This document shows positions 7,211 to 15,695 of a stretch of 35,925 bases of DNA, piece after piece. This DNA is from Bacteroidales bacterium (GTDB lineage Bacteria; Bacteroidota; Bacteroidia; Bacteroidales; UBA932), in NCBI GenBank assembly GCA_017509755.1, contig JAFWOY010000006.1:1-35925 (forward strand), written 5' to 3'. A model generated the notes under the pieces. That model saw nothing but the letters and a program-made list of their open reading frames with translations. It was not told the DNA's origin and made no database searches. How positions within the stretch are numbered: position 1 is the stretch's first letter; every line of letters starts with the position of its first letter. The position numbers were made by a program, and so were the translations under genes.

Positions 7211-7261
7211 GGAAAAAACGCCAGCCATCCTCAAGGAGCCCTTTCCTTGAGGATGGCTGGC
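7211..7261 (-). terminator. Rho-independent terminator of the tgt-permease-nupG operon
   Basis: An 18-bp perfect inverted repeat (7220-7237 and 7244-7261) with a 6-base loop is followed on the minus strand by CGTTTTTTCC. It lies 28 bp beyond the stop of the transporter gene, so it ends the minus-strand operon. Confidence 0.85.
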
Positions 7262-7288
7262 TTGTTCAACAGCGGATCGCGTCTCCCG

Positions 7289-8563
7289 CTATTTCGTAGC
7301 CTCGTGCTTGTATTTGAACAAGAAGGCGAAGAGGAATGCCAGGACGAGGGCGAAGAGGGCGAAGACGTACCAGGCTGAGGTCCAGCCGCTCAGCAGTTCG
7401 ACGCCGGCCTTTCCGGTGGTATAGTGGTTGACCACGGCTTGTGCGCAGAGGGAACCGATGGTGGCTCCCAGACCGTTGGTCATCATCATGAATACGCCTT
7501 GGGCACTGGAGCGGATGCTCGGATCCGTGTTCTGGTCCACGAAGAGCGAACCGCTGATGTTGAAGAAGTCGAAGGCCACGCCGTAGACGATCATCGAGAG
7601 GATGAACAGCACCAGGCCGAAGCCCGTCGGCGAGCCGGCGCCCAGCAGGCCGAAGCGCAGGAACCAGGCCACGAAGGAGATGAGCATGACTTTCTTGATG
7701 CCGAAACGTTTCAGGCAGAAAGGAATCAGCAGGATGCAGAGGGTCTCGGACACCTGGGAAATCGACGAGAGGAATACGTTGTTCTTCACGGCAAACGCAT
7801 TGGCATATTCAGGCAGCTGGCCGAAAGCGTCGAGGTACGGCGTCGCGAAGCCATTGGTCACCTGCAGGCACATGCCCAGCAGGAAGGAAAAGATGAAGAA
7901 AATGCACATCTTCGAATCCTTGAACAGCGTGAAGGCGCGCAGTCCGAAAGCATCCACCAGCGAAGCGGATTTCTTCCCGCGGTCGACCGGGCAGTTCGGA
8001 AGCGTGAAAGCGTAGATACCGAGGAGGAGGCCCCAGGCCGCCGAAACGAACAACTGGTTGTGGTCATTCTTGAAGCCCGTAAAATTGACGATCCACATCG
8101 AGAGGATGAAGCCGATGGTACCGAAAACGCGGATGGGCGGGAAGTCCTTGACCGTATCCATCCCGGCTTTGGTCAGGGCATTGTATGAGACAGAGTTGCC
8201 CAGGGCGATGGTCGGCATGAAGAAGGCCACGGCCAGGGTGTACCAGGGGAAGAGCTGCCCGAACTGGATGTCGGCACCGTAGCGCTTGCCCATGAAGCCC
8301 GCGATGGCCATGAAAAGCGCGGAGAGCAGGTGGCAGAGGCCCAGCAGTTTCTGGGCCGGGATCCAGCGGTCTGCGACGATGCCCATCAGCGCCGGCATGA
8401 ACAGGGAGATGATGCCCTGGACCGCGAAGAACTGACCGATCTTGGCACCCATGCCGACACGGCCCAGGTAGATGCCCAGTGAACAGAGGTAGGCACCCCA
8501 GACCGCGAAGATCAGGAAGTTCATCACGATCAGTCTCAATTTGAGGTTCAATTTGGAATCCAT
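7289..8563 (-). CDS. nupG: Nucleoside permease, NupG/XapB-type major facilitator
   Basis: The 424-residue protein has about 12 hydrophobic segments and no signal peptide, typical for the nucleoside:H+ symporter family of the MFS. The family signature is clear in the C-terminal half (VYGVAFDFFNISGSLFVD, then DPSIRSSAQGVFMMMTNG). The N-terminus (LRLIVMNFLIFAVWGAYLCSLG) also matches. Expected role: proton-driven uptake of nucleosides across the inner membrane; substrate range cannot be read from sequence. The gene lies 17 bp after the stop of the upstream permease gene and is probably the last gene of the operon starting at tgt; a strong terminator follows. Confidence 0.85.
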   Translation of the reverse strand: MDSKLNLKLRLIVMNFLIFAVWGAYLCSLGIYLGRVGMGAKIGQFFAVQGIISLFMPALMGIVADRWIPAQKLLGLCHLLSALFMAIAGFMGKRYGADIQFGQLFPWYTLAVAFFMPTIALGNSVSYNALTKAGMDTVKDFPPIRVFGTIGFILSMWIVNFTGFKNDHNQLFVSAAWGLLLGIYAFTLPNCPVDRGKKSASLVDAFGLRAFTLFKDSKMCIFFIFSFLLGMCLQVTNGFATPYLDAFGQLPEYANAFAVKNNVFLSSISQVSETLCILLIPFCLKRFGIKKVMLISFVAWFLRFGLLGAGSPTGFGLVLFILSMIVYGVAFDFFNISGSLFVDQNTDPSIRSSAQGVFMMMTNGLGATIGSLCAQAVVNHYTTGKAGVELLSGWTSAWYVFALFALVLAFLFAFLFKYKHEATK

Positions 8564-8580
8564 GGTATGATTGGTTTTGA

Positions 8581-9681
8581 TTATTTCGGTGCAAGCCGGT
8601 AGAGGATCGCCGCCACGATGGCGAAAAGGATGTTGGGAATCCAGAGAGCCAGGGCCGGCGATGGAATGATGTCCTTGAGGACGAACATCTGGCTGAAACG
8701 CAGGAAAAGGATATAAGAGAAGCTCAGGGCCAGGCCGATACCGATGTTCAGACCCAGTCCGCCCCGTTTCTTCCGCGAGGAGAGCGACACGGCGATGACG
8801 GTCAGCACGAAGGCCGAGAACGGCATGGCGATGCGGCTGTTCTTTTCGATGAGCGAGCGCTTGATCAGCGCGTCGCCGCGCATCCGCTGGACCTCGATCA
8901 GGTCGTTGAGGTCTTTCTCGGACAGTGATTCCACGGCATTCTTGCGCCGGTAGAAATCGTCGATGGTCAGGTTGATGACCGTGTCGGTCTGGCGGCCGGT
9001 GCGGACGACCTCCGATTCGCCGTAGAAGTCGCGGATGTAATAGTTCTTGAGTTTCCAGCTGCCGTTCGTGGAATCCCAGGCGGCCGATTCGGCCGAAAGC
9101 TTGGATACGATCTTGTGGTTTTCGATCCGTTCGAGCGTGAAACGATAGGCGGTGTTGGCCCAGCGGCTGAACTGCTCCACATATACGAACTCACCCGGGG
9201 AAATCTGGTAGTGGATGTTGCGCATGTTGTCGGCCGCGATGGCCTGCGTCTTGATGTATTTGTTCTCGAAATCGAGCCGGTGCTGGTTGGCGGGCGGAAT
9301 CACATAGAGACCCAGCAGCAGCGACAGCAGGGCGATGACGCCGGCCGAGAACATGTACGGAGCCATCAGCCGGCGGAAACTGATGCCGCCCGAAAGGATG
9401 GCCACGATCTCGCTGTTCTGGGCCAGTTTCGACGTGAAGAAGATGGCGGAGATGAAAACGAACAGCGGGCTGAAACTGTTGACGATCCAGGGAATGAAAC
9501 CGGCGTAGTAGTCGAAAACGATCTCCTGGAGCGGTACCTGCTTGCTCAGGAATTTGTCGATCTTCTCGCTCAGGTCGAAGATGATCACGATGAGCACGGC
9601 GATCAGGATCGTGAACACGAAGGTTCCGAGAAACTTCTTGATGATGTAACGGTCGAGGATCTTGACGTGGGGCGTGTTCAT
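8581..9681 (-). CDS. LptF/LptG-family (YjgP/YjgQ) LPS export permease
   Basis: Start chosen at ATG 9681 (MNTPHVKILDRYIIKKFLG), because the longer frame upstream is only the antisense-frame extension through tgt. The 366-residue product has three N-terminal membrane spans, a periplasmic beta-jellyroll region (about residues 120-260) and three C-terminal spans, the LptF/LptG layout. The motif SPLFVFISAIFFTSKLA and NSEIVAILSGGISFRRL are characteristic. In the Lpt machine these permeases work with the LptB ATPase to lift lipopolysaccharide towards the LptC/LptA bridge. LptF and LptG cannot be told apart by eye. It begins 4 bp after the tgt stop, so the two are co-transcribed. A second family member lies at 19564-22002. 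Confidence 0.88.
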   Translation of the reverse strand: MNTPHVKILDRYIIKKFLGTFVFTILIAVLIVIIFDLSEKIDKFLSKQVPLQEIVFDYYAGFIPWIVNSFSPLFVFISAIFFTSKLAQNSEIVAILSGGISFRRLMAPYMFSAGVIALLSLLLGLYVIPPANQHRLDFENKYIKTQAIAADNMRNIHYQISPGEFVYVEQFSRWANTAYRFTLERIENHKIVSKLSAESAAWDSTNGSWKLKNYYIRDFYGESEVVRTGRQTDTVINLTIDDFYRRKNAVESLSEKDLNDLIEVQRMRGDALIKRSLIEKNSRIAMPFSAFVLTVIAVSLSSRKKRGGLGLNIGIGLALSFSYILFLRFSQMFVLKDIIPSPALALWIPNILFAIVAAILYRLAPK

Positions 9682-9685
9682 CGGG

Positions 9686-10816
9686 TCACAGGCGAGTATC
9701 GAGTTTGCGGACCATCTGCTCTTTCCAGCTGGCGAAGTCGCCGGCCGCGATATGTTCGCGGGCCTGGGCGACCAGGTGCAGGTAGAAGGCCAGGTTGTGC
9801 TGGCTGGCAATCTGGGCGGCCAGCATTTCACCGGCTACGAACAGATGCCGCAGGTAGGCTTTGGTGTAGGTGTGGTCCACAAAAGACGTTCCATGGGGAT
9901 CGAGCGGCGAAAAATCGTCGGCCCATTTGCGGTTTTTGATGTGGATGATGCCTTCGCTGGTGAAGAGCATGGCGTTGCGCCCGTTGCGCGTAGGCATCAC
10001 GCAGTCGAACATGTCCACGCCGCGGGCGATGCCTTCCAGCAGATTGACGGGCGTACCGACGCCCATCAGGTAACGGGGTTTGTCCTGGGGCAGGACGGGA
10101 TGCAGCAGTTCTAGCATCTCGTACATCTTTTCCGTGGGCTCTCCGACGGCCAGGCCGCCGATGGCGTAACCTTCCCGGTTGAACGACAGGGCGTGTTCGG
10201 CCGCCCGCAGGCGCAAGTCGGGATAGACGCAGCCCTGGACGATAGGGAAGAAGGTCTGGCTGTAGCCGTAAAGTGGCTCGGTCTCGTCGAAATGCCGGAT
10301 GCAGCGTTCGAGCCAGCGCTGGGTGAGGCCCAGCGACTTTTCGGCATAGCGGTAGTCCGCATCGCCGGGGCAGCATTCGTCCAGCGCCATCATGATGTCG
10401 GCCCCGATGATGCGCTGGGTATCGACGTTGTTTTCGGGCGTGAAGATGTGCCGCGACCCGTCGATGTGCGACTGGAAGATACAACCTTCTTCCGTGAGTT
10501 TCCGGCTCTGGGCGAGTGAGAAAACCTGGAATCCGCCGCTGTCGGTCAGGATGGGGCGGTCCCACGACGTGAAGGCATGGAGGCCGCCGGCCTGGCGCAG
10601 GATGTCAAGGCCGGGCCGCAGGTACAGATGATAGGTATTGCCCAGGATGATCTGGGCGTGAATGTCTTCCCGCAGGTCTTTATGATAGACGCCCTTGACG
10701 GAACCGACCGTCCCCACCGGCATGAAGATGGGGGTGTCGATGGTGCCGTGGTCGGTGGTGATCCGGCCGAGCCGGGCGCTGGTGGCTTTGTCTATGGCGA
10801 GTACCGAGAATTTCAT
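9686..10816 (-). CDS. tgt: tRNA-guanine(34) transglycosylase
   Basis: Start set at ATG 10816 (MKFSVLAIDKATSARLGRI); upstream in-frame residues are non-homologous. The 376-residue enzyme exchanges guanine 34 for the queuine precursor preQ1 in tRNAs with a GUN anticodon. Visible signatures: PIFMPVGTVGSVKG, GNTYHLYLRPG, LTDSGGFQVFSL, YAIGGLAVGEP and GVDMFDCVMPTRNGRNA with the Asp pair at about 268/271, one of which is the nucleophile. The C-terminal zinc site usually reads CxCxxC; here the matching place reads DPHGTSFVDHTYTKAYLRHL with no cysteine. queG, a later step in the same pathway, is also in this window (17595-18506). First gene of the minus-strand operon. Confidence 0.93.
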   Translation of the reverse strand: MKFSVLAIDKATSARLGRITTDHGTIDTPIFMPVGTVGSVKGVYHKDLREDIHAQIILGNTYHLYLRPGLDILRQAGGLHAFTSWDRPILTDSGGFQVFSLAQSRKLTEEGCIFQSHIDGSRHIFTPENNVDTQRIIGADIMMALDECCPGDADYRYAEKSLGLTQRWLERCIRHFDETEPLYGYSQTFFPIVQGCVYPDLRLRAAEHALSFNREGYAIGGLAVGEPTEKMYEMLELLHPVLPQDKPRYLMGVGTPVNLLEGIARGVDMFDCVMPTRNGRNAMLFTSEGIIHIKNRKWADDFSPLDPHGTSFVDHTYTKAYLRHLFVAGEMLAAQIASQHNLAFYLHLVAQAREHIAAGDFASWKEQMVRKLDTRL

Positions 10817-10831
10817 TTTTCCGGAAATCAA

Positions 10832-10840
10832 GCAAAGATA
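10832..10840 (-). promoter_or_regulatory. Probable Bacteroidetes -7 element for tgt
   Basis: On the minus strand the sequence is TATCTTTGC, which fits the Bacteroidetes -7 consensus TAnnTTTG. It lies 16 bp before the tgt start in the 75-bp divergent gap. A clear TTTG at the -33 distance is not visible, so the call rests on the -7 box alone. Confidence 0.4.
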
Positions 10841-10891
10841 GGCAAAATTGGTATATTTTTCGTTAACTTTAATTGGCAAAACCGCACAACG

Positions 10892-13800
10892 ATGAAACAA
10901 ACGATTTGGCTGGTCGCTTTGCTGACCTGTTTTTCACTGTCTATGAGCGCACAAAACAATTATTCCCGACTCTGGTCGAAAGTCCAGAAGGCGGAGAAGG
11001 AAGGGAAGCCGCAGACTGCGGCCGGGTATCTCCGTGAACTGGAACAGAAGACGATCCAAGCCGGAGACGAACTGGAGCAACTGGTCGTCTCCGAAAATCT
11101 GTATAACGATCTCTCCAAGTACAATTGGAAAGAAGCGAATGCTTACTATTCCACTTATTCCAAACTCAACCGCCGGGTGCTCACCGACAGCCTGGACGCC
11201 TACATCGTCAAGTACAAGGATCATCCGCGCGTCATGATGCTGCTCTACAAGCAGCTGTGCAACCACAAGGAAGCTGCGGACCGCAAATGGAAACCGGCAG
11301 CTACGGCCGAAGATTATCTCCGCATCCGGGAAGAGTGCCGCACGCTGCTCCAGCACAAGGCCGTAGGTCGTTACAAGAAGAATATCCAGGGCATGATCGA
11401 TGACATGGAGAGCACCTCTCTTTCATCGACTTCCCATTCTACGATGGCCCCTGCCGAGGGTGTCACGTACTACATCGATACGCGCAATATCGCCCGGGTT
11501 GACGTGCGGGTTTACAAACTGATCGACAACCGGTATTTCTACGAAGGCTATTCCGATTCGAACGAGGCGCTGCTGCGCAGGAACGCCACGCTCCTTTCTT
11601 CCCAGACGCTCGACAGTTTCGAGAATGCTTTCAATATCCGCGAGCGTACGGAGGTCAAAGTGGATTTTCCCGACCCCGGCATCTATGTGGTGTGCTTTGC
11701 GGCCGGCAAGGATGTCTGCTACGATGAGGTCCATGTGAGCCGGGTAGGCGGCGCTTTCCGGGTCCGCGAAGGCAAGGCGGAGGTCTATGCCGCCGACCTG
11801 ACGACGGGAAAGCCCTTCGGGGACGGAAAGGTCTCGAGCTACCGGAACCTCGGCGAGAACAACAAATCGGGGATCCTTCATTTCAACGCCCAGGCGACGA
11901 CCCGTTTTTCGGGAGAAGGTTTCGTCCCTGTCAGTCTGGGCAAGGCCCTGGCCGACCGTGACCACAACTGGCAGATCCGCATCGAGAACGGCAGCGATAT
12001 CTACGCACCTTTCATCTATCTGCCGTACAACGGCGACTATGTCGCCAAAGACCAAGACGAGAAGGAATACCGTTTCGAGCAGAAAATGCTCTTTACCGAC
12101 CGCAAGCTCTACAAGCCGGGCGATACCATCCATTTCAAAGTGATCTGCTATAAGGCTGGCGAAACCCAGGGTGAAGTGCTGGCCGGCAAAGAGATTGAAG
12201 TCGGCATCCGCCATAGCTCCGAAGAGGAGCCCAAAGCCAAGGTGAAGCTCGTGACCAACGAATACGGTTCGGTGGCCGGCTCCTTTACGCTGCCGGAAGG
12301 CAGCAAGAACGGCATTTATGTCCTCTTTTCCGGCTATTCCCGGCTTGGAACGGTGCGGGTGGAGGAATACAAGCGCCCGAACTTCACGGTCTCGGTCAAT
12401 CCGATTACCGAGGCGCTGGCGTATGGCGACATCATCCGCCAGACCGGTCAGATGCGCAGCTATGCGGGCTTTTCCGTGGCAGGCGGCGAGGTCTGGTACC
12501 GCGTCAACCGGACAACACGCTGTCGTACGAACGGCCGCTATCTGGGTTCTGAGGATATTCTGGAAGGAACGGTGATTTCCGATGGCGACGGCCGTTTCGA
12601 GATCGTATTCCCGGCCACGCGCCCGGCTGTCGAGGGGTACGAGGACGAACTGCTTTTCTCTGACTACCACATCACGGTGAGCGCCACCGATCCGCAGGGT
12701 GAGACCCACCAGACGGGCATCACGGTTCCCGTGGCCGACATTCCGGTGGAAATCAATGTCCTGCTTCCTGAGAACGAGCACTTCGGCAAGCGCCTGATCG
12801 TGGATAAGGACCGCACGAAATCCGTGACGGTCGAAGGTTCCACGCTCAACGGTTCGCCTTATGCCGGCGAAGGTGTCTGGCATCTGTATGATGCCGACAG
12901 CACCGAGATCCGCAGCGGCCAGTTCTTCACCAACCAGCCGCTCGGATTCGACTTCACCTCGCTTCCTTCCGGAGATTACCGGCTGGAAGCAGTCCTGTCG
13001 TTCCGCGGCCGTGAAGTCAAAGCCGGCACCGATGTGGTGGTGCTCAGCACGGATGACAAGAAACTTCCTTTCCAGACCCGCTACTTCTACTATCCGGTCC
13101 AAACCGAAGGAGCCATTGAATTTGTGCTGGGTACGACTGAAGACGACCTGTATCTTGAACTCGAACTTTTCGACGATGACGAGCAGCTTTATCGCGAAGG
13201 CGTACACCTGCAGAATGAGATGCGCAAGTTCGTACTGCCTTACAAGGCCAGCTACCGCAGCGCTGTGAAGATGTCGGTCTTCGGCTTCCGCGGCGGCGAA
13301 AAGATCGATGCGACTTATGAGTTCAAGCGGCCCGGCGATGTGCGGCTCGACGTGGCGCTGGAAAGTTTCCGAGACAAGACGACGCCCAATACCGAAGAGA
13401 CCTTGAAACTCAGGGCACCGGCCGGGAGCGAACTGGTCGTCTCCATCTATGACGTAACGACCGACCGCTACGGCGCCAACTCCTTCCGGTTCACGCCTTT
13501 GCGGGAATATGCCTTTGTCAGCCGCCCTGGCATCTTCACGTCGATCGACGGGCATCACTATGGACTCCGGTATTCCCGCAACGCCGGCATGGCCAAGGGC
13601 GGGGTGATGGTGGAAGAGATGGCGCTGATGTCGGTGGCAGATGAGCGGATGACCGATGACCTTGCGGCTGACAGTGGCGCCCAGCCGGAATCCGAGGAAG
13701 AAGTGCCGGCTTTCGAAGCCCGCAAGAACTTCAGCGAATTGATTGCCTTCTATCCGCAGGTCGAGGCGGATGCAGGCGGTGTGACGACGCTCACCTATAA

Positions 13801-15655
13801 GACCAGCGACCTGCTGAGTACCTATCGCGTCCTTGTGACGGCGCACGACAAGCGGCTGTTCACGGGCAGTACCGAGATCGAATTCGTCGTCCAGCAGGAA
13901 CTCATCGTCCAGCCCAACGTACCGCTCTTTGTCACGGAAGGCGACCGGATCGTCCTCAAGGCCAAGCTGGTCAACATGGGTCAGCGCGAGCTCAAGGGAA
14001 ATGCGTACATCGAACTCAAGGATGCGGCCGGCAAGACCCTCAAGCTCAAGGGGACTGAGAGCAAGAAGCGCAGCCTGCTCGCCGGTGCGCAGGATGAAGT
14101 GTCCTGGACGGTCGAAGTACCGGGCGGCACCGACAAGCTGAACGTCAAGATCTGGTTTGCCACGCCGCAGGCCAGTGATGGCGAGGAACACCAGATGCAG
14201 GTTGTGCCGGCGACCATTACGCTGACCGAAGCTGCTTCCTTCATCCTGGGCGGCAAGCACGACCACAAGTATTATGAGAAACAGCTCCGCAAACAGTTCG
14301 GCGCTGCCAATCCGATCATCGAATACGCTGAGTATTCGACGCTCGATGCGGTGAAAGAGTCGCTTCCCAAGGCCGAAGAGCCGGAGAGCCAGAATTCCAT
14401 TGCCTGGATCAACCAGCTCTACATCAACCAGATGCGGAACTTCGTGCTGAAAGACGATCCTGCTGATTATGCGGAGTTCCGCCACAAGGCCTTCTCCCGG
14501 ATCGGCAATTTCCAGGAAGCCGACGGCGGCATCGCGTGGTTCCCGGGCATGCGGTCGAACACGGTGCTCACACTCTATTTCCTCGAGAAACTCGGCCAGA
14601 TGCGGACGCTGGGCGCTTTCACGCCGACCGACAGCGAGATGAAGGTCATCCAGCGCGCCCTGACCTATGTGGATACCCGCATCGACGTGCAGGGAAGCCG
14701 GAAGGACTTCTATCCGTTCGGCTATATCCGGGATTTCGCGGTGCGGAGTCTCTGGTATGATGTCGAGATGAGCAAGGGGGCGAAGGCGGTGTACGACCGT
14801 TTCGTCCAGAAGACCGGCGAAGGCTGGCAGGATCTCTCGATCCTCGAGAAATCCCAACTGATCAACGCGATGCTGCGCGCAGCCGGTACGCCCTACGACG
14901 ACAAGGCTTTCCCCAAGCGCGTCAAGCAGCTTCGCGAGAGCCTCAAAGACTATGCGGTCGAGAACCCGACGGTCGGTTATTATTTCCCGAATGCCGTGAT
15001 GCCGTTCCGCGGGATGATGAACAATGAGATCTATGCCCACGCCCAGCTTATCGAGACCTTCGGCCGGCTCGGCGAAAAGAAAGTGGTGGACGGCATCGCC
15101 CAGTGGCTGCTGCTCCAGAAGCACAACCAGGCCTGGGAAAATACCGTCGCCACGACGGATGCCGTGTATGCGCTCCTTTCCAGCAAGGCCAAGGATCTCA
15201 AGCTTGGTGCCGTGTACTACACCTATACCACGAAACTCGAGAAGGTGCAGGCTTCAGCCAATGAGATCAGAATCGACCGCGTTTTCATCCGTGCCTCGAA
15301 CGGGGCGGTACTCAGCGAGGGTGAACCGCTGCGGGTGGGCGACGAGATCATCGTCCGTTACCAGATCCACAACACCGAGAACCGGAGCTTCGTGCAGATG
15401 CGCGCCATGCGGCCGGCTTCCTTCTATCCGCGCGACGAGCGTTCCTACTTCACTTGGTATGGTTTCTACCGGGAGGTGAAGCCGACGGAGACCAATTACT
15501 ATTGGGAACTTCTCCCCGAAGAATACATCACGGTGGAAGAACGCTTCTTCGTCCAGCAGGAAGGTACCTTCAACAGCGGTCTGGTCGAGATCGAATGCCT
15601 CTACGCCCGCGAATACCGCGGCCACACCGACGCCGTGAACCTGATATCGAAATAA
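10892..15655 (+). CDS. Large alpha-2-macroglobulin family protein without thioester motif
   Basis: Start set at ATG 10892, giving a signal peptide (MKQTIWLVALLTCFSLSMSAQ, cleaved near residue 21) and a 1587-residue exported protein. An MG2-like domain lies at about residues 395-480 (FTDRKLYKPGDTIHFKV). A second macroglobulin domain lies at about 940-1030 (ARKNFSELIAFYP, LSTYRVLVTAHD). A helical terpenoid-cyclase-like region follows, then a C-terminal receptor-like beta domain. Bacterial alpha-2-macroglobulins trap attacking proteases. The thioester signature CxEQ expected at about residue 1165 is replaced by PESQNSIAWINQ, so covalent trapping is unlikely. No lipobox is visible, so it may be periplasmic or bound to partners. 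The gene is divergent from tgt and upstream of a histidine phosphatase. Confidence 0.88.
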   Translation: MKQTIWLVALLTCFSLSMSAQNNYSRLWSKVQKAEKEGKPQTAAGYLRELEQKTIQAGDELEQLVVSENLYNDLSKYNWKEANAYYSTYSKLNRRVLTDSLDAYIVKYKDHPRVMMLLYKQLCNHKEAADRKWKPAATAEDYLRIREECRTLLQHKAVGRYKKNIQGMIDDMESTSLSSTSHSTMAPAEGVTYYIDTRNIARVDVRVYKLIDNRYFYEGYSDSNEALLRRNATLLSSQTLDSFENAFNIRERTEVKVDFPDPGIYVVCFAAGKDVCYDEVHVSRVGGAFRVREGKAEVYAADLTTGKPFGDGKVSSYRNLGENNKSGILHFNAQATTRFSGEGFVPVSLGKALADRDHNWQIRIENGSDIYAPFIYLPYNGDYVAKDQDEKEYRFEQKMLFTDRKLYKPGDTIHFKVICYKAGETQGEVLAGKEIEVGIRHSSEEEPKAKVKLVTNEYGSVAGSFTLPEGSKNGIYVLFSGYSRLGTVRVEEYKRPNFTVSVNPITEALAYGDIIRQTGQMRSYAGFSVAGGEVWYRVNRTTRCRTNGRYLGSEDILEGTVISDGDGRFEIVFPATRPAVEGYEDELLFSDYHITVSATDPQGETHQTGITVPVADIPVEINVLLPENEHFGKRLIVDKDRTKSVTVEGSTLNGSPYAGEGVWHLYDADSTEIRSGQFFTNQPLGFDFTSLPSGDYRLEAVLSFRGREVKAGTDVVVLSTDDKKLPFQTRYFYYPVQTEGAIEFVLGTTEDDLYLELELFDDDEQLYREGVHLQNEMRKFVLPYKASYRSAVKMSVFGFRGGEKIDATYEFKRPGDVRLDVALESFRDKTTPNTEETLKLRAPAGSELVVSIYDVTTDRYGANSFRFTPLREYAFVSRPGIFTSIDGHHYGLRYSRNAGMAKGGVMVEEMALMSVADERMTDDLAADSGAQPESEEEVPAFEARKNFSELIAFYPQVEADAGGVTTLTYKTSDLLSTYRVLVTAHDKRLFTGSTEIEFVVQQELIVQPNVPLFVTEGDRIVLKAKLVNMGQRELKGNAYIELKDAAGKTLKLKGTESKKRSLLAGAQDEVSWTVEVPGGTDKLNVKIWFATPQASDGEEHQMQVVPATITLTEAASFILGGKHDHKYYEKQLRKQFGAANPIIEYAEYSTLDAVKESLPKAEEPESQNSIAWINQLYINQMRNFVLKDDPADYAEFRHKAFSRIGNFQEADGGIAWFPGMRSNTVLTLYFLEKLGQMRTLGAFTPTDSEMKVIQRALTYVDTRIDVQGSRKDFYPFGYIRDFAVRSLWYDVEMSKGAKAVYDRFVQKTGEGWQDLSILEKSQLINAMLRAAGTPYDDKAFPKRVKQLRESLKDYAVENPTVGYYFPNAVMPFRGMMNNEIYAHAQLIETFGRLGEKKVVDGIAQWLLLQKHNQAWENTVATTDAVYALLSSKAKDLKLGAVYYTYTTKLEKVQASANEIRIDRVFIRASNGAVLSEGEPLRVGDEIIVRYQIHNTENRSFVQMRAMRPASFYPRDERSYFTWYGFYREVKPTETNYYWELLPEEYITVEERFFVQQEGTFNSGLVEIECLYAREYRGHTDAVNLISK

Positions 15656-15659
15656 CGTC

Positions 15660-15680
15660 ATCCCCGGCTTGACCGGGGAT
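15660..15680. repeat. Small GC-rich palindrome between two genes
   Basis: ATCCCCGG, a 5-base loop CTTGA, and CCGGGGAT form an 8-bp hairpin in the 40-bp gap. No T-run follows, so it is not a standard terminator. The wording GTCATCCCCGGCTTGACCGG is like short REP-type palindromes found in many genomes. Confidence 0.55.
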
Positions 15681-15695
15681 CTAAACCTGAACGAT

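Noticed and set aside
11423..15124. Antisense open frame of 1233 codons across the macroglobulin gene
   Set aside because: It has no family resemblance and is a by-product of codon bias in a GC-rich gene; the + strand protein is clearly real.
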